Shown: positions 1 to 8,378 of the stretch, piece after piece
Layout of the letters: every line of letters begins with the position of its first letter
Position numbering within the stretch: the stretch's first letter is position 1
Origin: Marinilabiliaceae bacterium
GTDB taxonomy: Bacteria > Bacteroidota > Bacteroidia > Bacteroidales > Marinilabiliaceae
Length of the DNA: 32,243 nt
Direction: 5' to 3'
Assembly: GCA_016342595.1 (NCBI GenBank)
Contig: JAEINY010000050.1
Coordinates: 1 to 32,243 of the forward strand
Notes under the pieces: generated by a model
Databases searched by the model: none
Seen by the model: the letters and a program-made list of their open reading frames with translations, nothing else
Told to the model about the DNA's origin: nothing
Translations under genes and position numbers: made by a program

Positions 1-3000
1 GGTTGGGATTGTACCCGTTCAATACTTTCATTCTCGCCTAAATACCATAAGTATCCTTCAATATTTTTATAACCCATTTGATGGAGTAATCCCATGTAAA
101 TCCTTACTTGTTCATGGTGTTTTTCGTTGCGGAGCTCGCCAAACTTATAATCCACCACGATGGTTTTAGATTGATTGATAATCACGCGGTCGGGCCGATA
201 GGAACCTGTTCGAAGCAAAATATTACCTTCATTAATCACTTGATTGGAGGCATCAAACCACTCCCTCACATCGGGTCTGTTAATAAGTTGATTCACAAAC
301 ACAGCTACTTCCTCTTTCTCTTTTGTTTTTAACTGTCCATTTAAAACCAATTGGGTAATGGCAGCATCTACATCGTCTGTATATTTTATTAATTCAAACA
401 AATGGTGCATCAACTTACCATGTTTGATGTGTTTCATTGCTTCAGGCGAACACATGGCTTCACTCTCCGGATGAATCTTAACCCGTTCGCCCGGATCTGT
501 CGTCTTAAAAAAAGTAATGTCGCCGGATGAGTCGGGATTTGCATTTTCAGAGGATTGAGCGACGATTTTTCCAAAAGTATAGCTTAGCTCATCATTATCC
601 CAGCCATTGGAGAACTCTTCTCCGCGATGCTTTTCGCTTTCCGGTATATATTTGTGAATTTGGCTCAACAGGTGAAATAAGAGATGGGATACATTTTTTA
701 GATTCCCATTCTTAGCTGGTGTCTCACCCAGCACAACCAAGCTTTCCCGGGCCCTGGTAAAGGCCACATAAAGCAAGTTGAGATTATCAACAAACTGATG
801 CAAGCGTTCATCCAAATATTCTTCCACAAAAACAGTATGTAATAATTGCTGACTATAATTAACGGGGATCAAATCCAACTCATTAAAAGGTTCTGTTTGG
901 GGATGACACCATATCATGCTGGTATGTCCCTTCTCATCCAGTGGCCAATTGCAATAGGGGACAATTACGGCTTTAAACTCCAATCCTTTGGATTTATGAA
1001 TGGTCATCACATTAACGGCATTCTGCCCTTCAGGAACTGAGATGGAAGTGGTTTGGCCCTTATCATCCCACCACTCAATAAAATCGTGAATATTTACTGA
1101 TTGATTGGCGGAGTAGTCACGTACAGCATCCAAAAGGCCTTGCAGGAATACAAACTGGTGACTGTACAATTCATCCGGTAGGGCTCGTACCAAGGCTTCG
1201 GTCATCTCAAAAAGCGGTTGCCCTTTCAATTCTAACAACTGCTCCCTTAATCTTACAAACTCATCAGAGGTATCCGCTTCCAGTAACGAAGTGGTTTCAC
1301 AATTAGCTTGTTTAAAGGACTCTGTGTTTTCGTAAAACTGAGCATAGAGTTTGATATACGCTTTGTGGACTTCATTTTCCGGATCCTGAATGAATTTAAT
1401 CTGCTGAAGCACCAGGTTAACCGCAGGAGAATTTCCCAGCAGCAAGGTTTCATTAGATATAACAGGATGTTTTTGACCCGTTTCTGAATAGATGCCTGAT
1501 AATAAAGCTTCGGTTATTTGTTGTCCTTCTGACTTACGCCGAACCAACACGCATATATCCTGATAGGCATAACCGGCAGCCAGTAATTTTTCGATCTGAT
1601 GAACGGCTTCTTCAGTGGCTTTGGCCATAAAATCAGCTTTATTCTCACCTTCCAGAAGTCCGACATGCACATATCCACCTGTACCCACTGATTTGCCGGC
1701 TACTTTTTGTATCGTATCACTATATGCGTTTACAATACGCGATCGCAGACCTTCAGGAATGTCCTGGGTGGGGTTATTTGCCTCCGATGAAGCAATAAAT
1801 TCTGTTTGGAGTGCTGCTGCAGCACCTTTAAAGACAATATTGTTAAAAGTGATCACATTTTCAAAGCTACGCCAGTTCGTATCCAATGTGCGATCATCAG
1901 TACCATAAAGAGAGAAGTCGCGATGTACCTGTTCACTCAATAGTTTCCAATCAGAGTTTCGCCACCGGTAAATGGATTGTTTCACATCGCCCACCAGCAA
2001 AGCGGTATTATTCTCACTGATACTATTTAAAATCAGTGGCCTGAAATTATCCCATTGAAGTTTAGAAGTATCCTGAAACTCATCAATCATATAATGGTTA
2101 AAGCGGCTTCCAATTTTCTCGTAGATAAAAGGCGCTTCATTTTCATCGATAATGCGGTACAACAAACGGTTAGCATCGGCTAAGAGGAACAAGTTTTCAT
2201 TCAAGGCAATCTCCCTCACCTTAAGGGCAATGTCAGTGGTAATGCCCAATGCATTCAGATTACTTAAAATTGCTTTCGCCGTAAAATACGTCGTTTTATC
2301 GTTGGTATAGGTCGTTATAAGCTTAACTAATACCTCGTTTAATCCGTCGCTGTAACAGGTTAAAAGCATTGCTTTTTCCGATTCGGTGTAATCCTTCCGT
2401 AAACAATCATCCGGATTATCAATCAGGTTGGCGAGCACCATTACTTCGTGGATATCCGCACTTTTTTTAATGGTTTTTAGTTTTTCAAACTTCTTGAGTG
2501 GTGATCGGCTTTTGCCCTTCAGAATTTCCCACGAAACATGGTGTTTTTGCATGAGTTCGAGGCCGCGTTGGGCTTCATTCTGAATGGTGTCTTCAAATTG
2601 CTTCACCAGCTTGAAGAGTTTCTGGCGGTATTTCTCCAGCAGTTTTTTATCCTTCAGTTTCTCGAGTACTTCCGGACGTAAACTCTGAAACTCTTCTTTA
2701 AAAACTTCTCGTCCCAGCGATGTCAATTCATTCACAATATTCCAGTCGCGTCCTTCTTCTATCTTGGAAAGGGTGTGCTTAATGAGCCATTCTTTTAAGT
2801 CTTCATTGCCACGCAATTCAATTTCACGCATCAAATCATCCACGGCACGGTTTAACACACGATCAGTATCCAGTTCCACTTTAAATCCGGCCGGAAGGCC
2901 GGCTTCAAAAGCAAAGGCCCGAATCACTTTTTGAAAGAAGCTATCAATGGTGTTGATGGAGAATTTCGAAAAGTCGTTGAGAATGTTAATTAAGAGAGTT

Positions 3001-3266
3001 TTAGCCAACTTGCGAATCGCGGCTTCCTTTTTGCCGGTACATTCAATCAGTTCCTGCAGAAAATCCGGATTGGGAGCTGTAGCCAGGGCGTGCAAGTTCT
3101 CTAAAATTCTGTTTTTCATTTCACCGGTAGCCTTATTGGTAAAGGTAACAGCCAAAATGGCTTTATAGCTTTGAGGATCCTGAAATAACAGTTTAATGAA
3201 TTCGCCTGATAACGTATAGGTCTTACCTGATCCGGCCGAAGCACGGTATATCTTAAGTTGAGACAT
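1..3266 (-). CDS. RecB/AddA-like UvrD-family helicase with C-terminal PD-(D/E)XK nuclease (3' end cut by window)
   Basis: About 1,088 residues are visible; the gene starts at ATG 3266 and is still open at base 1. I translated it by hand. The N-terminus carries Walker A (ASAGSGKT, Lys15). Further in come the Walker B/motif II segment MIDEFQDTS (near residue 394), motif III GDVKQSIYRWR (near 424), motif V TIHKSKGLEF (near 755) and motif VI YVAFTRARESL (near 835). All are standard superfamily 1A (UvrD/RecB/AddA) helicase motifs. Near residue 1039 the segment VVDYKFGE followed by QVRIYMGLL matches the catalytic core and the Q-x3-Y motif of RecB-type nucleases, so only a few tens of residues should be missing. 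The family resects double-strand breaks for RecA loading. The AddB-like partner would be expected beyond the left edge. Confidence in the family is high; AddA versus a stand-alone relative cannot be decided here. Confidence 0.93.
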   Translation of the reverse strand, partial: MSQLKIYRASAGSGKTYTLSGEFIKLLFQDPQSYKAILAVTFTNKATGEMKNRILENLHALATAPNPDFLQELIECTGKKEAAIRKLAKTLLINILNDFSKFSINTIDSFFQKVIRAFAFEAGLPAGFKVELDTDRVLNRAVDDLMREIELRGNEDLKEWLIKHTLSKIEEGRDWNIVNELTSLGREVFKEEFQSLRPEVLEKLKDKKLLEKYRQKLFKLVKQFEDTIQNEAQRGLELMQKHHVSWEILKGKSRSPLKKFEKLKTIKKSADIHEVMVLANLIDNPDDCLRKDYTESEKAMLLTCYSDGLNEVLVKLITTYTNDKTTYFTAKAILSNLNALGITTDIALKVREIALNENLFLLADANRLLYRIIDENEAPFIYEKIGSRFNHYMIDEFQDTSKLQWDNFRPLILNSISENNTALLVGDVKQSIYRWRNSDWKLLSEQVHRDFSLYGTDDRTLDTNWRSFENVITFNNIVFKGAAAALQTEFIASSEANNPTQDIPEGLRSRIVNAYSDTIQKVAGKSVGTGGYVHVGLLEGENKADFMAKATEEAVHQIEKLLAAGYAYQDICVLVRRKSEGQQITEALLSGIYSETGQKHPVISNETLLLGNSPAVNLVLQQIKFIQDPENEVHKAYIKLYAQFYENTESFKQANCETTSLLEADTSDEFVRLREQLLELKGQPLFEMTEALVRALPDELYSHQFVFLQGLLDAVRDYSANQSVNIHDFIEWWDDKGQTTSISVPEGQNAVNVMTIHKSKGLEFKAVIVPYCNWPLDEKGHTSMIWCHPQTEPFNELDLIPVNYSQQLLHTVFVEEYLDERLHQFVDNLNLLYVAFTRARESLVVLGETPAKNGNLKNVSHLLFHLLSQIHKYIPESEKHRGEEFSNGWDNDELSYTFGKIVAQSSENANPDSSGDITFFKTTDPGERVKIHPESEAMCSPEAMKHIKHGKLMHHLFELIKYTDDVDAAITQLVLNGQLKTKEKEEVAVFVNQLINRPDVREWFDASNQVINEGNILLRTGSYRPDRVIINQSKTIVVDYKFGELRNEKHHEQVRIYMGLLHQMGYKNIEGYLWYLGENESIERVQSQ

Positions 3267-3393
3267 GATTGCGTGATTTTGCTCAAAAATAGAGAAACCA
3301 TTCTCAAAAATGAAAGGGCAGTCACGAAAAAAAGCCAAATCATCTACTGGTGGGATGATCCGGCTTTTCATTCAAGACTCTGATGTAATATTT

Positions 3394-4386
3394 TTAGTTG
3401 TATATCTCCTTTTCGCCCAGGTAGCCTTCTGAGATAACAGTCATCTTAATGTTTTGCCGGTTCACCACCTGAGCTTGCAATAAGATCGCCGGTACCAGGC
3501 GTTTCCCGTTATTAACCGTGATATTCATGTTAGAGGGCGCTTCGCCATCAGATATCTTTATGGCCGCATTGGCGGCTGCAAAAGCCAGCGATTCGATGGG
3601 TTTATAAATGGTAATGGTTTGAGAACCTGATACAATATTCCGCACGGCCTGAATATCGGCATCCTGACCGGCCACTAACACACGTCCATCCTTCTCATAT
3701 TCACGCAATGCCATGATGGCTCCGGAAGCAAGGGCATCATTACCACAGATAATGGCATCTATATCCGAATTCTCACTCATATAAGCAGTCAGTATTTGGT
3801 AGGCTTCATCGGGTAACCAATAACGCGAAAACTCATTCACTACGATTTCAATATCACCTTTTTCAATAAAGGGTTGCAGCACATTCATCCAGCCCAAATG
3901 GAGCAGATAAGCATTGTTATCTGTTGTGGCCCCGCCAATCAGGGCATACTTGCCTTTGGGTTTGATTTTCGTCAGATAATCTGCCTGTAGCTCTCCGATG
4001 TGAATATTATCTGTAGCGATGTAATAATCGAGCATACAGTCTTTAATCAGTCGGTCGTAAGAAATTACCGGAATGTAATTGCGGTGGGCCAATTTGACTA
4101 TTTCACCTGCTTTTTGTAGATCAACGGGGATAATCACTAACACTTCGATGCCTTCATCGATGAGTTTTTGTGCTTGTTTGAGTTGCATGTCAGGATCCGA
4201 ATCAGCTACTTCAACAAATGGAATACCTCCTAATTCATGCACTTTTTCTTCAAACAGTGCTTTATCTTTTTTCCATCTTTCAATAGTCAATGTATCCATC
4301 AGAAATCCAACTTTAGGTTTCTGTTGACATCCTACAAGAAGAAGAACAGCCATCAACCATACAAGATATTTTACTCTTTTTCTCAT
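3394..4386 (-). CDS. XylF-like sugar-binding lipoprotein (periplasmic binding protein, type 1 fold)
   Basis: 330 residues. The N-terminus is a lipoprotein signal peptide: basic start, hydrophobic stretch, lipobox LLVGC with Cys20, followed by QQK. The mature part resembles D-xylose-binding XylF along its length: an ERW motif near residue 37, VLVIIPVD near 83, SYDRLI near 110, a TDN near 126, GGATTDNNA near 152, CGNDALASGA near 214, GQDADIQA near 241, and IYKPIE near 260. XylF family members deliver pentoses or related sugars to an ABC importer. No ATP-binding or permease gene lies next to it: the minus-strand neighbour downstream is the helicase and mtnA is divergent. It may therefore work with a distant transporter or as the sensor for a signalling protein. 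Ligand identity is inferred from family only. Confidence 0.85.
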   Translation of the reverse strand: MRKRVKYLVWLMAVLLLVGCQQKPKVGFLMDTLTIERWKKDKALFEEKVHELGGIPFVEVADSDPDMQLKQAQKLIDEGIEVLVIIPVDLQKAGEIVKLAHRNYIPVISYDRLIKDCMLDYYIATDNIHIGELQADYLTKIKPKGKYALIGGATTDNNAYLLHLGWMNVLQPFIEKGDIEIVVNEFSRYWLPDEAYQILTAYMSENSDIDAIICGNDALASGAIMALREYEKDGRVLVAGQDADIQAVRNIVSGSQTITIYKPIESLAFAAANAAIKISDGEAPSNMNITVNNGKRLVPAILLQAQVVNRQNIKMTVISEGYLGEKEIYN

Positions 4387-4458
4387 AATATAAGCGTTTT
4401 GGGTTCAATAATTTTCAATTAATTTACAAAAACGCTTCGGTAATGTAAAGAGGCATTT

Positions 4459-4466
4459 TAAATTTG
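4459..4466 (+). promoter_or_regulatory. Candidate -7 element for mtnA
   Basis: TAAATTTG fits the Bacteroidota -7 consensus TAnnTTTG. Transcription would begin about 20 bases before the mtnA ATG. I see no clear -33 TTTG at the right distance, so this rests on one element. Confidence 0.35.
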
Positions 4467-4491
4467 TGATGTAAATATTAAATAAATTGGA

Positions 4492-5532
4492 ATGAAAGTA
4501 TCTGGAAAGCATTATAAAACAGTCTGGTTTGATTCTGACAGAAATACAGTTTGTATGATTGATCAAACCAAACTACCGTTTTCGTTTGAGATTATTGAAC
4601 TAAAACATCATAGTGATACAGCTAAAGCCATTAAAAATATGTTGGTTAGAGGAGCAGGAGCCATTGGTGCTACGGCGGGTTTTGCCATGGCGCAAGCATT
4701 TGTGGAAGCCAGGGAATCTGAAGATGGCAATTATGTTGAAGCTGCGCGTGAATTAATAGAAGCAACCCGGCCGACTGCGGTAAATCTGTTTTACGCTACC
4801 AACAAAGTGTATACTAGTGGTCAGGAATCGGTTGATAAAGCTATTGAGATGGCTTACCAGGTGGCTGCCGATGATGAATCGGATAGTCAGAAGATAGGGG
4901 AGTATGGGAATGAGCTGCTCAAAGATAAATGCCGGGTGTTGACCCATTGCAATGCCGGGTGGCTGGCGTTTGTGGATTATGGAACAGCGCTGTCACCCAT
5001 CTATAAGGCGGATGAAGCCGGCAAAGATCCCTTCGTTTTTGTAGATGAAACGCGTCCACGTGGACAGGGTGCCCGTTTAACCGCCTGGGAGTTACAACAA
5101 GCTGGTATTCGTCACAAGATTATTGCCGATAATGCCGCTGCTTTTTACATGCAGAAAGGGGAGATAGACATCGTCATCACGGGAGCCGATCGCATTGCTG
5201 CCAATGGTGATACGGCCAATAAAATTGGTACGCTGGAGAAAGCCATCCTGGCAAAGGAGTTTGGTATTCCCTTTTACATCGCTGCTCCCTTTAGCACCAT
5301 TGATTTCGATAGTCCATCGGGAAATGTATTTAACATTGAAGAGCGATCGGATGATGAATTATTATACCACGAAGGCCCGGATGAAGAAGGGGTAATTCGT
5401 AAAATCCGTATGGCTTCACCGGATTCAGAAGGTTTAAACCCGGCCTTTGATGTAACGCCGGCTAAATACATTGCCGGGATTATTACCGAGAGAGGTATTA
5501 TTAAGACCGAAGATTTGCTGAAGAATAAATAG
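4492..5532 (+). CDS. mtnA: S-methyl-5-thioribose-1-phosphate isomerase
   Basis: 346 residues, the usual length. MtnA converts 5-methylthioribose-1-phosphate to the ribulose-1-phosphate form in methionine salvage, and also acts on 5-deoxyribose-1-phosphate in the deoxyadenosine salvage route. Signature segments are RGAGAIGATAGFA (53-65), the THCNAGWLA segment with the catalytic cysteine Cys153, DETRPRGQGARLTAWEL (185-201), DNAAAF (213-218) and TGADRIAANGDTANKIGT with the catalytic aspartate Asp233. Both catalytic residues and the substrate-binding RGAGA loop are present, so it should be active. It is separate from the more distant eIF2B subunits because it keeps the cysteine and the GADR motif. 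No other salvage genes (kinase, dehydratase, aldolase) are in the window, so it appears solitary. It starts divergently from the XylF-like gene. Confidence 0.95.
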   Translation: MKVSGKHYKTVWFDSDRNTVCMIDQTKLPFSFEIIELKHHSDTAKAIKNMLVRGAGAIGATAGFAMAQAFVEARESEDGNYVEAARELIEATRPTAVNLFYATNKVYTSGQESVDKAIEMAYQVAADDESDSQKIGEYGNELLKDKCRVLTHCNAGWLAFVDYGTALSPIYKADEAGKDPFVFVDETRPRGQGARLTAWELQQAGIRHKIIADNAAAFYMQKGEIDIVITGADRIAANGDTANKIGTLEKAILAKEFGIPFYIAAPFSTIDFDSPSGNVFNIEERSDDELLYHEGPDEEGVIRKIRMASPDSEGLNPAFDVTPAKYIAGIITERGIIKTEDLLKNK

Positions 5533-5630
5533 GCTTTAGCTGGAAAAGTATTGAATAGTCGAAATTTCTTTGGGAGGTTTTGGCTTTTTTATCTCTTAGC
5601 GTCATTGTTATATGATTGTTGATATTTTAG

Positions 5631-5678
5631 TTACACGGAGAGCGCAAAGTTCAGGAAAAGGAAAGGGTCACAGAGCCT
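5631..5678. repeat. 48-bp dispersed repeat, copy 1
   Basis: Begins TTACACGGAGAGCGCAAAG and ends TCACAGAGCCT. It matches 8040-8087 at 47 of 48 bases in the same orientation. It sits in the long convergent gap after mtnA (5533-6273). A related but more diverged palindromic version is at 31170-31296. Confidence 0.85.
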
Positions 5679-5742
5679 TTTAAATTTAATAAAGAAAATT
5701 AAAATTGCATAATAAGGTTATGCAGGCTTTCTGTGATCTCAT

Positions 5743-5800
5743 CTACTAAGGTTTAAATGATAATTAAAAGACCTTATTTTTTTAAGGCAAACCTTAGTAG
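5743..5800. repeat. Long hairpin with perfect 12-bp arms
   Basis: The arm CTACTAAGGTTT (5743-5754) is perfectly complementary to AAACCTTAGTAG (5789-5800). The 34-base interior holds a further small inverted repeat, CCTTA and TAAGG around a run of T. No gene covers it. It could be a structured RNA, a protein-binding palindrome or a non-autonomous repeat. Confidence 0.6.
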
Positions 5801-5944
5801 TATATAATAACCGACTGCCAAATACCTTATTTTAATATAAATCAATCGCCAAATAGAATACGACCATTTGATTAATTGCATAGATTGTTTATCAGGACTT
5901 CAGTATCGTTCGTCAAGTGATTATCAAAGCTGAAAATTAATATC

Positions 5945-6177
5945 TCATTGCAGCATAAAAACTCTTCTTTGCAACTCATTGACTCGTCTTTGCAGCCCAA
6001 GACCCCATAATTTGCAATCAAATGACCCGTCATTGCACCGGTATGACTACCCTTTACAGCCAAATGAGGCAGTCATTGCAAGAAGATGACCACTCTTTGC
6101 AGGCTATTGAGGTGTCATTGCAGATGGGAGACAACTCTTTGCAAAGCAAGCACCTCTCTTTGCATGAAAGCAGAACG
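5945..6177. repeat. Degenerate tandem array: 11 units, 21-22 bp period, core TC(A/T)TTGCA
   Basis: Cores start at 5945, 5966, 5987, 6009, 6030, 6051, 6073, 6094, 6115, 6136 and 6157. Nine of the eleven match TC(A/T)TTGCA exactly; 6009 (AATTTGCA) and 6051 (CCTTTACA) are variants. Many units carry a second weaker block, (A/T)TGAC, about 13 bases after the core start. Spacing is 21 bp except for two steps of 22. The array lies between the ends of mtnA and the minus-strand gene at 6274. The plus strand can be read as a 64-residue frame with SLQ every seven residues, but that follows from a 21-bp period, and I do not call it a gene. Confidence 0.85.
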
Positions 6178-6182
6178 CTTAG

Positions 6183-6212
6183 CAAAACAAAAGGCCTGCA
6201 TGGGCAGACCTT
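6183..6212 (-). terminator. Rho-independent terminator for the 6274-6981 gene
   Basis: On the minus strand AAGGTCTGC, loop CCAT and GCAGGCCTT form a 9-bp stem with one wobble, followed by TTGTTTTGC. It lies 62 bases past the stop of the minus-strand gene. Confidence 0.6.
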
Positions 6213-6273
6213 CTGAATGTAAAACTAATTGAACTTAACTATGGCGACTTCCTGATTGTATGTATTAATCTCT

Positions 6274-6981
6274 TTACCGGTGATCTTTGTAATACTGTAT
6301 TTGATAGCCTGTCAGGCGTTCCGAATCTCTGCGAAACACAAATTTCCCCACTCTTCTGATTTCGTCCACCGCCTCCTTGAGGTAGGTGTAGGCCTTATCG
6401 CGTAATATGCGGGCCGATCCATCTTCGGCTTTTTCACCGTTGGCAATGGCCAGAATACGGGCCAATTCATCTGATAATACAATGGCTTGATCGAGTAAGA
6501 GCAGATCAAAATGTGTGGCTTCCAATAATGGAATATGGTCTTTACCCAATAGCGCCAGATCGGTCAAATCCTGGATCATATCCGAATGAGAATTTCCTTT
6601 TCTTGCTTCATCGAGCCTGGAAAGAAGTGAGGGTTGCTGATAGAAGGCAAACTCAAATTCAGCGAGTAATTGATCACGTAAGTGGTAACCAGTTGGTGAT
6701 TTTTCTTTCCATTCACGTTCGGCATCCTGTTTAGCGTGCCGCTCTTTAAACCACATACCCTGTGCATGCCGCGATGCCTGTACGCGCGGCATTAAATCGT
6801 CTAACCAATTTTCGGTTAAGCCACGTGCCATCAGTTGATCCTTATCATCCAGCGCCCAATAGTACAGGTTTTCGGCATCCTGATTGAATACATTCATGGG
6901 AATAGCCGGAGATTGTGCGTCGGCGGTTGGGATGGCTTCTATGTTTACTTTTAACGACGCAAAAACTTCAGGATTATTCAT
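6274..6981 (-). CDS. Unrecognised soluble helical protein, 235 aa
   Basis: I do not recognise a named family. There is no signal peptide or membrane segment. The sequence is rich in charged, probably helical stretches, with a dense Lys/Glu/Arg region at about residues 75-95 (FKERHAKQDAEREWKEKSP). The C-terminus ends YLKEAVDEIRRVGKFVFRRD and then YQIQYYKDHR, an amphipathic helix followed by a short basic tail. Codon use and length look like a real gene, it has its own start context (ATG at 6981 just inside a 372-bp divergent upstream gap) and a terminator at 6183-6212. It faces mtnA convergently across the 21-bp array. I infer a cytoplasmic protein of unknown role, likely limited to Bacteroidota. 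Confidence 0.75.
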   Translation of the reverse strand: MNNPEVFASLKVNIEAIPTADAQSPAIPMNVFNQDAENLYYWALDDKDQLMARGLTENWLDDLMPRVQASRHAQGMWFKERHAKQDAEREWKEKSPTGYHLRDQLLAEFEFAFYQQPSLLSRLDEARKGNSHSDMIQDLTDLALLGKDHIPLLEATHFDLLLLDQAIVLSDELARILAIANGEKAEDGSARILRDKAYTYLKEAVDEIRRVGKFVFRRDSERLTGYQIQYYKDHR

Positions 6982-7353
6982 CTTTATTTGATTTTAGTTC
7001 ATCCTAATACGAATCCAATAGCAAACTAAAATTAACACCTCTTTGAATTAATGTCCAGAATCCATAGGGTGTTTAATAACAGGCGTGTATAGTTGCATAT
7101 GTCTGTTTAATTGTTATTTTATGGCAACGTGTACCGGAAGGCATTCGTTTTGAACAGCCGCCTTCGTCATTCCAACTTTTCCAGACACTTTCTTCCTAAT
7201 ATCTCACGAATAATTAGTCAACAGCAGCGCTTTCAAATTTGAACCGGAAAGTCATGAGAGCTTATATAACTTTGACTTGTCAAATCGCCATTAAAGCAAA
7301 AAGTAAACCGGGGCTTGACAAAGGAAAACAATCACTAATTTAAACTTAAAATT
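6982..7353. other. 372-bp divergent intergenic region
   Basis: No gene is supported here. It must hold the promoters of both flanking genes. The only structured site I can point to is the palindrome and -7-like element at 7267-7284. Confidence 0.5.
7267..7284 (+). promoter_or_regulatory. -7-like element overlapping a perfect TTTGAC-TT-GTCAAA palindrome
   Basis: TAACTTTG (7267-7274) fits TAnnTTTG. TTTGAC (7271-7276) and GTCAAA (7279-7284) form a 6-2-6 palindrome that overlaps it, as an operator would. A related half site, TTGACAAAG, occurs near 7315. The start codon it would serve is at 7354. Confidence 0.35.
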
Positions 7354-7809
7354 ATGAAGCAAGTAGCAATGATTCTTCTGAGTGTTCTGTTCGTATTTAC
7401 AGTTTCTTCATGCAGCAAGGATGATTCGGCCGACGAAATTATTAATAAAGGAGACTTTAGTATTAGTCTGGATGGCACCAAGTATGAAGGTAGTTCGGTG
7501 ATAAACGGAGCAGTGATTGGTGTTAGAACCATCGAAGCGGCCAATGACAATTTTGTTTTCCGGGTGATTATCACCGATGGCTTGTTTGAGGCAGGCAAAA
7601 CGTTTGATTTAACGCTTGATAAAAGTGAAATAGCGCCTCAAATCGTTGTTGATATGGATGGTGACGGCACCGATGAAAACTTGTGGGGATTAACCGGAAC
7701 CATTAAAGTGATCAGTAAGAACAGGATTGAAATTGATGGAATTTTTTACAAGGATTTCCTGATCACCAATCCTCCTTATAAGGTGACCGGATTTATTCTT
7801 TCAGAATAA
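7354..7809 (+). CDS. Small secreted lipoprotein of unknown function, 151 aa
   Basis: A lipoprotein signal peptide is clear: MKQ, a hydrophobic core, then VSSC with Cys20 followed by SKDD, a type often exported to the Bacteroidota cell surface. The mature domain of about 130 residues alternates short hydrophobic and polar stretches typical of a beta-sandwich, for example FSISLDGTKYEG near residue 35 and IEIDGIFYKDFL near 130. A DMDGDGTDEN segment near residue 105 resembles a calcium-binding loop, though this is only a resemblance. It stands alone, with its own terminator at 7890-7930. I cannot assign a family. Confidence 0.8.
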   Translation: MKQVAMILLSVLFVFTVSSCSKDDSADEIINKGDFSISLDGTKYEGSSVINGAVIGVRTIEAANDNFVFRVIITDGLFEAGKTFDLTLDKSEIAPQIVVDMDGDGTDENLWGLTGTIKVISKNRIEIDGIFYKDFLITNPPYKVTGFILSE

Positions 7810-7889
7810 AATATTAAAACTGAAAATCGAGGTTAAGGAATAATAATGATGTACAAGGATCATTATCTTTAATCTTAGCGCGACAATTT

Positions 7890-7930
7890 AAAAATGCCTT
7901 TCTATACAACCATAGAAGAGCATTTTTCTT
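7890..7930 (+). terminator. Terminator after the small lipoprotein gene
   Basis: AAAAATGC and GCATTTTT close a long stem that continues with CTTTCTAT against ATAGAAGAG. It is followed by a T-rich stretch. Confidence 0.7.
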
Positions 7931-8039
7931 TTTACTTCAGTTCATTTTTTTTACTATAATATGAAACTTCTGTATCTCATACATAGAAATTGTGTCGGAA
8001 TAACCTGACTGTATTTGAGTGTTTTTAGAGTGAAAAATG

Positions 8040-8087
8040 TTACACGGAGAGCGCAAAGTTCAGGAAAAGGAAACGGTCACAGAGCCT
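8040..8087. repeat. 48-bp dispersed repeat, copy 2
   Basis: Differs from 5631-5678 by a single G to C change. It has the same orientation and lies about 2.4 kb away, again between genes. Confidence 0.85.
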
Positions 8088-8378
8088 ATCGTATAACAAA
8101 TGTATTTTGACGCAGATCCCGATAATTGTCATGATGTATCTTTTTAATTGTCACCTGAATCATCATCCCGAATTCTATCGGGATTAGTGTCTATTTTATT
8201 AAATTAATTAAGACTAGTGGTGTAAATTGTATTTTATAGTACTTTTCAATTATTTAATGAAATCCATCATAGAGTATCCTGCCAACCAAAGTGCGCACCG
8301 CGGAATTACTATATAACTAATTTCCTCATAAATAGTGATTGATTGACGGTATTCAAATCGTGATCTTCGTGTGAAATA

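Larger units (their letters stand above)
7810..8378. other. 569-bp intergenic region with terminator, repeat and small hairpin
   Basis: It holds the terminator at 7890-7930, the second copy of the 48-bp repeat at 8040-8087 and a 7-bp hairpin ATCCCGA/TCGGGAT at 8165-8184. I see no gene. Confidence 0.6.

Noticed and set aside
5872-6063. Minus-strand 63-residue frame with CKDES/CKEE-like repeats
   Set aside because: Shadow of the same 21-bp array; no independent evidence for a gene.
5945-6177. CRISPR array
   Set aside because: The shared core is only about 8 bp and the whole period is 21 bp, far shorter than repeat plus spacer, and no cas gene is in the window.
6022-6216. 64-residue plus-strand frame with SLQ every seven residues
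   Set aside because: A 21-bp repeat automatically gives a seven-residue period in any open frame. The opposite strand is also open in part, two 22-bp steps break the frame within the array, and there is no supporting start context.
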